Assembly: GCA_035293765.1 (NCBI GenBank)
Contig: DATGMF010000056.1
Coordinates: forward strand, 124,001-188,000
DNA: 64,000 nt
Reading direction: 5' to 3'
DNA from: DASRHT01 sp035293765
GTDB lineage: Bacteria; Chloroflexota; Ktedonobacteria; Ktedonobacterales; Ktedonobacteraceae
Shown here piece by piece: positions 41,857 through 51,100 of the stretch. Under the pieces are notes generated by a model that was not told the origin of the DNA, searched no databases, and worked only from the letters and a program-made list of their open reading frames with translations. Position numbers and translations under genes: made by a program. Position 1 is the stretch's first letter. Each line of letters starts with the position of its first letter.

Positions 41857-42804
41857 ATGTTTTTTCAAGTACTGGCGCGTGTCATGGCATCGAGCGATCT
41901 CTGGCAGGCGACCGTGCAATTTGGCGCGCTGCTCCTGTTGCCGGCGCTGGGCGGCGTGATTTCCGAGCGCAGCGGCGTGATCAATATTGCGATGGAAGGC
42001 ATGATGTTGATCGGCGCGTATGTGGGCGTGATGACGACGCTGGCAACGCATAGCATCTGGTTTGGCATGCTGGGAGCCATTATTGCCGGCGGCCTGCTGG
42101 CGCTTGCCCACGCGATTGTCTCTATCAACTTTCAAGCCAATCAGATTGTCAGCGGCATCGCCATTAATATAGCTGCTCTGGGATTGACCAACTTCCTTTT
42201 GCCCATTCAAACTGCCGGTCAGGGAGTCTCCGCTCTCCCCCGCGATTTGCGTCTGCCCACCGTGACCTGGGGGCCGCTGGCTAATATCCCTTTCATCGGG
42301 CCGGTCCTGTTTCAGCAGAACCTTATTTTTTATGTTGCCATCCTGATCCTGCTGGGCATACAATTCCTCCTCTTCCGCACCAATATCGGCTTACGCATCA
42401 GAGCGGTGGGTGAACATCCCCAGGCCGCCGATACCGCAGGGGTCAATGTGCGTCTGGTGCGCTATCTCTGCGTGGTTGGGAGCGGCTTCCTCTCCGGCCT
42501 GGCGGGCGCATTTCTCTCGCTAGGGATTGCGGGCATCTTCAATCCCAACATGACGGCGGGGCGAGGCTTTATCGCACTGGCAGCGATGGTCTTCGGCAAA
42601 TATACGCCGCTTGGCACCGCCGGGGCCTGCCTGATCTTCGGTCTGGGAGAGGCGCTGAGTACGCGCTTGCAGGATACTGGCGTCTCTGCCAATCTGCTGA
42701 GCATCTTGCCCTATGCGCTTACGCTGATAGCGCTGGTTGGCCTGGTGGGTCGCACTATACCGCCAGCCGCCGATGGCATCCCGTACGAGCCGGAAGCAGA
42801 TTAA
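41857..42804 (+). CDS. Nucleoside ABC importer permease 2
   Basis: A 315-residue permease, partner of the preceding one. LGGVISERSGVINIAMEGMMLIGAY is the hallmark of the NupQ/YufQ subfamily; later FRTNIGLRIRAVGEHPQAADTAGVNV is the cytosolic coupling loop, and GFIALAAMVFGKYTPLG lies near the C-terminus. ATG 41857 follows AGGAGG placed at the end of permease 1, so translation is coupled. About nine membrane segments are visible. Confidence 0.92.
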   Translation: MFFQVLARVMASSDLWQATVQFGALLLLPALGGVISERSGVINIAMEGMMLIGAYVGVMTTLATHSIWFGMLGAIIAGGLLALAHAIVSINFQANQIVSGIAINIAALGLTNFLLPIQTAGQGVSALPRDLRLPTVTWGPLANIPFIGPVLFQQNLIFYVAILILLGIQFLLFRTNIGLRIRAVGEHPQAADTAGVNVRLVRYLCVVGSGFLSGLAGAFLSLGIAGIFNPNMTAGRGFIALAAMVFGKYTPLGTAGACLIFGLGEALSTRLQDTGVSANLLSILPYALTLIALVGLVGRTIPPAADGIPYEPEAD

Positions 42805-42902
42805 GTTTCAATCCCGCAAGCGGGCCGAGAATAGATGTTGACTCCCGCCTCTCCAATCAAGTCCCGCGGAGTCAAATAGCAGTGCATTAGGAGCAGACGA
42901 GC

Positions 42903-44513
42903 ATGCAAGAAAGTACAATAACCGCACCGGTTGAAGGACAGGCCGCCCCTCTGGCGGTAGAGATGCGCGCTATCTGCAAAGCCTGGCCTGGTGTAATTGC
43001 CAACGACCATGTCAATCTCTCAGTGCGCAAAGGGGAGATTCACGCGCTGGTGGGCGAGAACGGCGCGGGCAAATCGACGCTGATGAACATCCTTTACGGC
43101 CTGATCCATCCTGATAGCGGCGAGATCCTGATCAACGGACAACGCGTCACCATCGGCGGGCCGCGCGCTGCTATTGCGCTGGGTATCGGCATGGTCCACC
43201 AGCATTTTATGTTGATCCCTCCCCTCACAGTGGCGGAGAACATTGTGCTGGGTAAGGAGCCAGGAGGGCTCTCCTCCGCCTACCAGGCCGGTCTTGCTCG
43301 TACGCGTATTCTGGAGCTAAGCAAGCGTTATGGCCTGCCCATCGATCCCGATGCCCGCGTCGAAAAGCTGTCCGTGGGTTTGCAGCAGCGCGTTGAGATC
43401 CTCAAGATGCTCTATCGGGGAGCCGATATCCTGATTATGGACGAGCCAACGGGCGTTTTAACGCCGCAGGAGACGACCGACCTTTTCACGGTTTTACGCG
43501 ATCTGGTGAAGCAGGGGAAAACTGTTATTTTCATCACGCATAAACTGCGCGAGGTGCTGGAGATTACTAACAGGATCACGGTATTGCGGCGCGGCAAAAA
43601 TGCCGGTGAGTTGGTGACGAGCGAGACCAATCAGAGCGATATTGCGCGCTTGATGGTTGGGCGCGAAGTGCTTTTACGCGTCAATAAAACGCCAGCCCGG
43701 CCCGGTCCCGCTGTGCTGCATGTAGAGAACCTGCACGCTCAATCTGACCGTGGGCTGGAGATATTGCACGGCGTCAGCTTTGATGTGCATGCAGGCGAGA
43801 TCCTGGGTATTGCGGGCGTCGAGGGGAACGGGCAAAGCGAGCTGATCGAGGTGCTGACAGGCATGCGCAAGCCAACCAGCGGCGCTATCGCCATCACCCC
43901 GGTCAAAGATGAGAGACAAGGAGCGCCAATAGATATTACCACGATGGGAGCGCGCTCCTCGCGTCGAATGGGCGTTGCGCACATCCCCGAGGACCGGCGT
44001 GGCAGCGGACTGGTCCTGGCCGAATCGATCAACGACAATGTTGTGCTGGGGCGGCAGCGCTGGCCGGAGTTTTCGCAGGCTGGCTTTGTGCTGCTCCTGC
44101 GCCATATCAGGGATTGGGCCGCTAAACTTATTGCCGATTTTGATGTACGTACACCTTCGTCGGAGGTGCCGGTGCGTGCGCTCTCCGGTGGCAATCAGCA
44201 AAAGATCATCATCGCGCGCGAACTGGCCTGTAACCCGACGATCCTGATAGCGGCGCAACCCACGCGTGGCGTTGATATCGGCGCTATCGAGTTTATTCAC
44301 CGCCGCCTGATTGAGCAGCGCGACGCCGGCAAAGCTATCCTGCTGGTATCCGCCGAGCTGGATGAGATTCGTTCGCTCTCCGACCGCATTGCCGTCATGT
44401 ACGAGGGCCGGATCGTCGATATCATCGCTCCAGACGCGACCGAAGAGGAACTGGGCATGTTGATGACCGGCGGCCAGAACCGCCAGCAAGCTGACCAGCA
44501 CAGCGCAGGATAG
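42903..44513 (+). CDS. Nucleoside ABC importer ATPase (double NBD)
   Basis: A 536-residue protein with two ATP-binding domains in the RbsA/NupO style. NBD1 is complete: Walker A GENGAGKST, signature LSVGLQQRVEIL, Walker B DEPTGVLTP. NBD2 has the degenerate Walker A GVEGNGQSE and AAQPTRGVD instead of DEP, but a full LSGGNQQK signature, as is normal for this class. ATG 42903 follows AGGAG. It completes the importer; here the ATPase is last, whereas bmp-ATPase-permease-permease is the more usual order. Confidence 0.94.
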   Translation: MQESTITAPVEGQAAPLAVEMRAICKAWPGVIANDHVNLSVRKGEIHALVGENGAGKSTLMNILYGLIHPDSGEILINGQRVTIGGPRAAIALGIGMVHQHFMLIPPLTVAENIVLGKEPGGLSSAYQAGLARTRILELSKRYGLPIDPDARVEKLSVGLQQRVEILKMLYRGADILIMDEPTGVLTPQETTDLFTVLRDLVKQGKTVIFITHKLREVLEITNRITVLRRGKNAGELVTSETNQSDIARLMVGREVLLRVNKTPARPGPAVLHVENLHAQSDRGLEILHGVSFDVHAGEILGIAGVEGNGQSELIEVLTGMRKPTSGAIAITPVKDERQGAPIDITTMGARSSRRMGVAHIPEDRRGSGLVLAESINDNVVLGRQRWPEFSQAGFVLLLRHIRDWAAKLIADFDVRTPSSEVPVRALSGGNQQKIIIARELACNPTILIAAQPTRGVDIGAIEFIHRRLIEQRDAGKAILLVSAELDEIRSLSDRIAVMYEGRIVDIIAPDATEEELGMLMTGGQNRQQADQHSAG

Positions 44514-44634
44514 CCTCTTATCACGACTGAAAGGCACACAAAGACGCCATTATAGGCACTCAAAACCTGGCAAAAGGCGACAATATCGACTATGCTGCAA
44601 AGAGAAGTCCTAAATCCTTTGAAATGTTACTAGC

Positions 44635-44690
44635 GGGGCAGGGGCTGTAGGGGCAATTCCTTGCGGTTGCCCGATGCCCCTATGGAACAC
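44635..44690. repeat. GC-rich repeat (family B)
   Basis: GTAGGGGCAATTCCTTGCGG followed by TTGCCCGATGCCCCTA: an imperfect palindrome of the family B type, 120 bp past the ATPase stop. Confidence 0.55.
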
Positions 44691-44709
44691 TGGTTGGAGG
44701 GATATATCT

Positions 44710-45258
44710 GTGCTGAAATTTATTGTCAGGTACTGGCTGCCCATTGCCATTTTAGCGACCGCTATAGCCTGGCTGCCGTATGTTGTGGGGCAACAGGTGC
44801 TCAGACAGTCCGCCAACGATCCTCAGATTCAGATGGCCCAGGATATTGCCGCGAAGCTGGAAGCGGGGCAGCAGATTCAACAGGTTGTGCCCGCGGAGAA
44901 AGTTGACATCGCCAAAAGTTTAGCCCCCTACATCATCATCTTCGACGCCAACGGCCATCCTGTTGCCTCCTCGGCCCAACTCAACGGTCAAACTCCAACC
45001 ATTCCCTCTGGCGTTTTTGATGATGTGAGGCAGACTGGTGAAGATAGAATTACCTGGCAACCTCAGCCCGATGTGCGTAGCGCCATCATTGTGACGCAAT
45101 TCAGGGGTCCCGCTCCTGGCTTTGTCCTTGTCGGTCGCTCTTTGCGAGAAGTGGAGCAGCGCGAGAATGGCATCATGTTGCTCTCCCTCCTCGTCTGGCC
45201 CATGCTGCTCGTCACGACTTTGCTGGCAACGATGCTCTTCTTCAAGGTGACCTCGTAG
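44710..45258 (+). CDS. Membrane protein with an extracytoplasmic sensor-like domain
   Basis: A 182-residue protein: membrane helix (about 5-28, FIVRYWLPIAILATAIAWLP), a ~125-residue outside domain (VDIAKSLAPYIIIFDANGHPVASS... resembles double-Cache/PAS-like sensors of histidine kinases) and a second helix near the C-terminus (MLLSLLVWPMLLVTTLLATM). No kinase or HAMP domain follows, so it is a sensor module alone. GTG 44710 follows GGAGGG at 8 bases. It may be co-transcribed with the importer or work with an unlinked partner. Confidence 0.7.
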   Translation: MLKFIVRYWLPIAILATAIAWLPYVVGQQVLRQSANDPQIQMAQDIAAKLEAGQQIQQVVPAEKVDIAKSLAPYIIIFDANGHPVASSAQLNGQTPTIPSGVFDDVRQTGEDRITWQPQPDVRSAIIVTQFRGPAPGFVLVGRSLREVEQRENGIMLLSLLVWPMLLVTTLLATMLFFKVTS

Positions 45259-45321
45259 CGAGCAGGTAAGGATGAGATGTTGCTGCTCAAGGAAGGATAT
45301 TCGCCAGCTTTCGTAGAGCGT

Positions 45322-45356
45322 AAGGGCTGACCGAGATATCCCCGGTTAGCCCTTTT
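45322..45356 (+). terminator. Rho-independent terminator
   Basis: AAGGGCTGACCG (45322-45333) and CGGTTAGCCCTT (45343-45354), one G-U pair, followed by TTTT. It ends the sensor-like gene before the convergent tRNA-Arg. Confidence 0.85.
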
Positions 45357-45391
45357 GCTTGTATTTGCGGTATGTACATAGTACTGGGGAG

Positions 45392-45464
45392 TGGGGCTGA
45401 GAGGACTCGAACCTCCGACGCACGGTTTAGGAAACCGACGCTCTATCCACTGAGCTACAGCCCC
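45392..45464 (-). tRNA. tRNA-Arg (CCT anticodon)
   Basis: A 73-nt cloverleaf on the minus strand: acceptor GGGGCTG/CAGCCCC, D stem GCTC/GAGC, anticodon stem TCGGT/ACCGT with loop TTCCTAA (anticodon CCT), T stem GGAGG/CCTCT with TTCGAGT, discriminator A. CCA is not encoded, unlike tRNA-Pro at 23489. It reads AGG codons. Confidence 0.95.
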
Positions 45465-45567
45465 GCGAGCAGACGCTACAATCGCATCGGCAACGGTTCG
45501 AGTCCTTATAACCGTCTTTCTATCTATCATAACCGTCGCCTTACTTACTTCACGCCTGACACACACA

Positions 45568-45596
45568 ATCATACCAGTTGTCACGTCAATTCGCAA
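45568..45596 (-). promoter_or_regulatory. Probable promoter for tRNA-Arg
   Basis: Minus strand TTGCGA (45596-45591), 17 bp, TATGAT (45573-45568) with TGG before it. It lies about 100 bp upstream of the tRNA, with GACGGTTAT repeated twice in the leader. Confidence 0.4.
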
Positions 45597-45683
45597 GTAG
45601 TTTATATCCTTGAAGCCAATACGAAGGGAAGCATAGATATAAACAGCTAGTTTGCTATCTTGTTTGATTCTGCATGTCGAAGA

Positions 45684-46781
45684 CTACTTTTCTTGGTTCC
45701 GTCTCCGGCGTGGTTTACTTGCTTTTTCCTGAGTCTCTTGGGTTTTATCCTCTCCTACCTCGTCTGAAATAACTTCTCCTGCTCGTGTCTGATGGCTAGC
45801 TATTGGTGGTCGCCAGAAGTCCAACAAATACTCAAAGGTTGTTCCCATCGTGATATAGTTACTAGGCCAGCCGAAGATACCGATGTTATTTACAATGTTG
45901 GTGCGGTCCCAAATAATGGTATTTCGTAATTCATATCCGACAGAACGTAATGCCTCAATAACTGCAACGTGTATAGTTATTCGCTTGTTCTCCCACCACA
46001 TATCAGGAACGTTGATGACACAATGTCCTTTCTTCTTCAGCAAAGGAAGCATCCCGCCAAAGATTTCAGCCATTGCCTCGGCATAAGCGTCTAAATCAAG
46101 CGTCCCTAAGTCCTCGGGACGTTGACTGTACTGCTCTACTTTCTTATACTGTTCATTCTTTCGTTCGACACCACGTCGGCTTTTATTCAGACGCTCCCTA
46201 TTAAGAAGATTTGCATAAGGGGGTGAAGTAACGACACAAGTGATACTTTCTTCTTCGAGATATTGTGCGGCATTTCTAGCATCGTCAAGCACAGATATCT
46301 GTCGAGTGGTGCTAAAAAGCGTCTCTTGCATCAGTCGTTCCTGCGTTAATGCGATGTAATCAGGGTGGATATCAAAGCCTACAGCGTTTCTACCTGTATC
46401 GCGAGCGGCAAGAAGCGTAGTTCCGCTGCCCGTAAATGGATCTACAACTAACTCTCCCTGATGCGAGAAAAGTTCAATGCATTTACGAGCTAGCGATATG
46501 GGATAAGTGGCAGGGTGCTTTGCCTTATCTCTAATGTCACGCCCTTCATAAGAAAATTGCCATACGCCCAGCTGGCATTTTATCCATTCCTTTGCTGTAA
46601 GACAATTTATATGGGAAGGTCCACAGTCGCATGTTCGATTTGAGCCGATATCTAGTTTTTTTGATTTGCCCTCTTCAGGAAATTTGTCTCTATCTGTAAG
46701 TAAGGCATCCGCCAGAGTATCTTCCTCCATTTGATCACCAACAATAATATCTGCTTCGTGACCTGTTCGTTGTAATACCAC
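45684..46781 (-). CDS. DNA (cytosine-N4-type) methyltransferase of a type II R-M system
   Basis: A 365-residue DNA methyltransferase. The SAM motif DPFTGSGTT (114-122) precedes the catalytic TSPPY (185-189); SPPY favours N4-cytosine methylation. The N-terminal part has a Cys-rich stretch (Cys51, Cys53, Cys60) and KHPATYPISLARK (motif X). The C-terminus is basic (PRRRRNQEK). It starts at GTG 46781 with GGGGAGG six bases upstream. It is divergent from the restriction gene with 222 bp between. Base composition is clearly more AT-rich than the flanks, suggesting transfer. Confidence 0.9.
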   Translation of the reverse strand: MVLQRTGHEADIIVGDQMEEDTLADALLTDRDKFPEEGKSKKLDIGSNRTCDCGPSHINCLTAKEWIKCQLGVWQFSYEGRDIRDKAKHPATYPISLARKCIELFSHQGELVVDPFTGSGTTLLAARDTGRNAVGFDIHPDYIALTQERLMQETLFSTTRQISVLDDARNAAQYLEEESITCVVTSPPYANLLNRERLNKSRRGVERKNEQYKKVEQYSQRPEDLGTLDLDAYAEAMAEIFGGMLPLLKKKGHCVINVPDMWWENKRITIHVAVIEALRSVGYELRNTIIWDRTNIVNNIGIFGWPSNYITMGTTFEYLLDFWRPPIASHQTRAGEVISDEVGEDKTQETQEKASKPRRRRNQEK

Positions 46782-47003
46782 ATTGACCTCCCCATTAAAT
46801 AAATATCTCTAGGGACAGAATGTAAATAAGCAACACTATTTTTTGGAAAAAAACGTCCTGCCTCAACATAGATTAACAGATAAAGCCCCTCCAATACAAT
46901 AGGCACGTTAGACACAATGTTCGAGTAACAATCTTGACTTTTGGTACTATTTAATACTAGTCTGGACGCACATAAGAATACGAGTTAAGAGCGGAGTTAC
47001 AGG

Positions 47004-47933
47004 ATGAAGGTATTTACAAAGGAAAGTCTTATCGCAGAGTTGAAAAATATTTGTAATAGCGGTTGGGTTCGTAGTCACAAAAAACCAGGAAATGATGGGG
47101 CTGTTGGAAACGCACTTGAAAGGCTTCTTGGTATCCCCGAAAACAATCTTCCTCTTCCAAATGCAGCTGAATGGGAGATTAAAGGCCAAAGAAGAGGCAC
47201 TTCGTTACTAACGCTCTTTCATATGGACCCCTCTCCTAGAGCAATGCGTCTGATTCCACGTCTTTTATTACCTAAATATGGTTGGCCGCTTAGAGATTCT
47301 GAGCATGAAAAGAGCTTTCGTTTAACTATTGGTACTGCACCGTCTAATGATCGAGGTTTTCGTGTCATTGTTGACGATACTATTGGAAGAGTTGCTATCT
47401 CGTTTAATGCTGCGCAAGTAGGAGAGAATCAACAGGAGTGGCTTCGGACTGTTGAAGAGCGCGTTGGGCTAGGGGAATTAGACCCTCAGCCTTATTGGGG
47501 CTTTAATGACTTAGAGCATAAAGCTGGTACAAAGCTAAAGAACCTATTTTATATTCTGGCTGACTCAAAGATACAAGAGGGAGTCGAATACTTCTGGTAT
47601 AACGGTATCATAATGTTACAAACATTCGATTTCGACCATTTTCTTAACGCACTACGAGCAGGCACTATGAAAATAGACTTTGATGCGAGATCAGGCCGTG
47701 GCCGACGTGGACATAATCATGGAACGAAGTTTCGCATACATAGAGATTTATTCCCATCGATGTATGGTCAGGTAACAAGGATATTAGATGAGCCTCTCAG
47801 CCCTTTAGTATTGGCTCAGCGTATTGATACTGAAATAGCAATTACAACTGACAAACCTTTCGAGGGAAATGTGGTAAATACAAAGAAAGGAACGTTACTC
47901 TCCCAATTACCTCTCATCGAAGGTGAAAATTAA
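47004..47933 (+). CDS. MvaI/BcnI-type restriction endonuclease
   Basis: A 309-residue type II restriction enzyme. The family segments are EWEIKGQRRGTSLLTLFHM (with the Glu58-x-Lys60 pair), GNALERLLG (Glu39), YWGFNDLEHK and GRRGHNHGTKFRI near the C-terminus. MvaI and BcnI cut CCWGG and CCSGG as monomers, so a five-base CC-N-GG-type site is likely; the exact one cannot be read. Asn53 stands where MvaI is thought to have its catalytic Asp. ATG 47004 follows GGAG. The AT-rich composition matches the methylase. Confidence 0.85.
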   Translation: MKVFTKESLIAELKNICNSGWVRSHKKPGNDGAVGNALERLLGIPENNLPLPNAAEWEIKGQRRGTSLLTLFHMDPSPRAMRLIPRLLLPKYGWPLRDSEHEKSFRLTIGTAPSNDRGFRVIVDDTIGRVAISFNAAQVGENQQEWLRTVEERVGLGELDPQPYWGFNDLEHKAGTKLKNLFYILADSKIQEGVEYFWYNGIIMLQTFDFDHFLNALRAGTMKIDFDARSGRGRRGHNHGTKFRIHRDLFPSMYGQVTRILDEPLSPLVLAQRIDTEIAITTDKPFEGNVVNTKKGTLLSQLPLIEGEN

Positions 47934-47934
47934 T

Positions 47935-48027
47935 ATGACTAATCTAGGAAAGAAACTAACTACATTCAGTACAAAAGCCCATCAACGAGAGGATACAGAA
48001 AATCGCATCCTTCCACATTCTCTTTGA
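47935..48027 (+). pseudogene. 30-codon frame after the restriction gene, possible gene remnant
   Basis: ATG 47935 begins one base after the restriction gene's stop and encodes 30 residues starting M-T-N-L-G-K-K-L-T-T before TGA. The AT-rich composition matches the R-M genes. It could be the start of a third island gene truncated at the junction with the EccC-like gene, or chance. No family recognised. Confidence 0.25.
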
Positions 48028-48111
48028 CACCGTACTTTAGACAAATCGCTTCTCATGCTGGATGTCAATTTTATCGACAGACCTAAGTAATTACGAACAT
48101 ATTCAATATGC

Positions 48112-51100
48112 TCAACTCGCAAGCTCCGGTTCCGACAAGGCCACCTGGATCAGCGTCGAGGGGAATTTCTGCTGCACGAAGTAGCCGCGCCCGGGCGGCA
48201 GCACGCCAGCCGCTTGCCCATAGAGAATCTTGCCCTCCTGCGGGTCGCCGCTCAGGATAATGGCTGAGGTGCCCATTTCACGCAGGCGCTGGAAGATGGG
48301 TTCAAAGGAGGCTCGCCCAACTCCCCCGACGCGACGCGTCAGCACCAGGTGAAAACCAATGTCACGACCAGCCAGCAAGTACTCGCCCAACGGATTCAAA
48401 GGGCTTGAACTGGCGGTGGTGAGCGATTCATAGTCATCGACGAACAGGAAGTAATGACGACCGCTCCACCGCTGGGGGCTGCGCAACTTGCCCAATGGCA
48501 CGTCGGCATTGGCCTGCACGCGTTTCTCCATGTCGGCTTTGAAGTTTCCAACGCAGGCGGTAAGCGTCGGCGCATTATAAGCGTACGTCAGCAGGTGCTT
48601 GCTCTCGGTGAAATCGAGCAGCATTTTGCGAAAATCGATAATGGCGAACGAGGCTTCTTGCGGGTCGTAACGCTGCTCTATGCCGCGCATCCAGGTGCGC
48701 AGCAGCGTGGTTTTGCCCGCTTCCATATCGCCTAGCACGATAAAATGCGGCCCGCCGCCGATCAGGTCGATGTACAAGGGATCGAGCCGGAACTCCTCCA
48801 GCCCAACAGGGACGCCCGGCGGTTGATTTTTCGCGGGCGCGGGCAGATCTTCCCAGCGCACCAGAGCGGGCAGCATACGAATGGGCGGCGCCGGATTCCC
48901 TTTCCAGGAGAGACGGATCTGGCGCACTAACGCTTCCAATGCCTCCTGAACGGAAAGATTGTACTGCTCGGAGCTATCGATGATAGGCAAAGCGGTCTGG
49001 AACTGGAGCTTGCTTTTGTTGATGCCCCGTCCAGGGATGCCCACCGGGATGGTTGAGGCCACCGCTTTGCCAAATTCCGAATCGAGCGGATCGTTGAGGC
49101 GCAATTCCAGGCGCGTGCCGATATTATCACGCAATTTTGTGCGGATCTCTGCCCAGCGGTTGGTGGCGATGATCAGATGTACCCCATAGGTCAGTCCGCC
49201 AGCTACGATTTCGGTAATCTCTGGCTCAAGCTGGTCGAATTCCTGGAAAAACTGGGCAAAGTTGTCGATGATCAGAAACACATCGCCAAAGGGAACGTCC
49301 GCCAGCTCGCCCGCTCTGCGGCGCGCCCGGAATGTGGTCATGCTGTCAATGCCGTGATTGCGGAAAAGAAACTCTCGCTCTTCAATCACTTTGCGCATTT
49401 GCCGCACGACCCGGCGCACTTTATCGCGCTCGGACTTGCCACAAACAGCGCCAACATGCGGCGCATCTTCAAACACGCGCAGGAGTCCGCCACCCAGATC
49501 AATGCAGTAAAGCTGCACTTCTTGCGGGGAATGGGTGAGCAAAAATGAGGTCACTAACGTACGCAAGAATGTGCTTTTCCCCGATTGTGGAGCGCCTACC
49601 AGCGCAAGATGTCCGCCCGTACCGGAAAAATCAAGCTCCATCGCCGCCTGCGCCTGCTGTAACGGGATATCCAGCAGGCCGACCGGAACGCGTAGTTCGT
49701 TGCCGGACACTCTGGTGCGCCAGAATTTGTCACTCCAGGCATGCAAATCATTGAGATGTAAAACCGAACCGAGTTTCAGAGCCGCAGGCAGAGGTGGTAG
49801 CCATACCTGGTGAGTTGGGGAGTAGCGGGCTGCCTGCGTCTGAGCGACGAGCGATGAGATAATCACATCCATATCTGTCGGCTGCTCGTTGCTGCTCTCC
49901 CGCGACACCACGACGGTAGGGGCATCGAAAATGTTGGTGTCCAGCTCGATCAGCCGACCGGTCGCGGTGTACTCGCGCATAAGGGGAGTCGTATCGGCAT
50001 AGTCTGTTGATGAAGAAATGTAAGGGTTGGTGATCAATGCCGTTTTGAACATCTCGTAGATGCTGGTATCCACTTTGAAGTAGCCAACGCCAGGGAACGA
50101 GGGCAGGTAAAAAGCATCGGGCGTATCCAGCATCGTCGAGCTTTCAGCCGCGCTAAAGGTGCGCAAGCAGATACGATAGCGCAAGTGGCCCGCCAACCCT
50201 TTCAGCCTGCCTTCCTCCAGGCGTTGAGTCGCAAAGAGCAGATGCATGCCGATACTTCTACCTATGCGCCCGATACCGATGAAGAGATCAAGGAATTCGG
50301 GGCGGCTTGCGAGCAGCTCCGCAAACTCGTCAACGATAATCAACAGGTACGGCAGCGGCTCCATCCCTGGCGTGAGCTGGTACTTTGCCTGATACTGCCT
50401 GATATTATCCAGGTTCCCGCCTTCGCGCAACATGCGTTGCCGTCTTTCCTGCTCGCCGCTCAAAGCCGCGTAAAAGCGGTCAACCAGGGAAAGGTCGTCG
50501 GAAAGGTTGGTGATCATGCCCGCAACATGGGGGAGCGCGGCCAGATCGGCAAAGGAAGCGCCGCCTTTGAAATCGACCAGCACGAAATTAAGCAGTTCGG
50601 GCGAGTGCGTGATTGCCAGGCTGGTTACCATAGTACGCAGCAATTCACTTTTGCCCGAACCTGTCGCGCCCACGACCAGTCCATGCGGTCCCATGCCGCC
50701 ATGCGCGGCCTCCTTTAAATCAATCACCAATGGCTCGCCATTGGCGTTGATGCCGATGGGAACGTGCAGAATATCGGGTAGAGAGCGAGCTTGCCAGGTC
50801 GCACGAATAGAGATCTGATCGGCAAAATGAACGTCCAACAGGTCGAGCAGGCGAATATCCTGAGAGAGGTCGCTCTGTGTGCCTTTCTCATTGAGCTTTA
50901 GAGGTGACATGGTGCGGGCAAGCTTTTCGCAAGTGGCAATATCGGCGGGATCGATCTGCACATCCTGCACTCGACGCCCACCCGGGATCGTCTCCTCAAT
51001 TGTGAAGCTGCCCAATGCTGCAATCTCTATGCGGGCTTGCAGAATAGACGGCTCCTGGAGGCGCTGATTGATCAGACAGATGACGGAGACGCCGGGCGAA

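Noticed and set aside
46652..46915. 87-codon minus-strand frame overlapping the methylase start
   Set aside because: Different frame from the methylase, runs through its RBS and N-terminal codons; the methylase has a clear GTG start with GGGGAGG. Probably chance in AT-rich DNA.
45392..48111. Integrative element using tRNA-Arg as attachment site
   Set aside because: No integrase, no repeated tRNA 3' end on the far side, and the tRNA 5' end faces the island.
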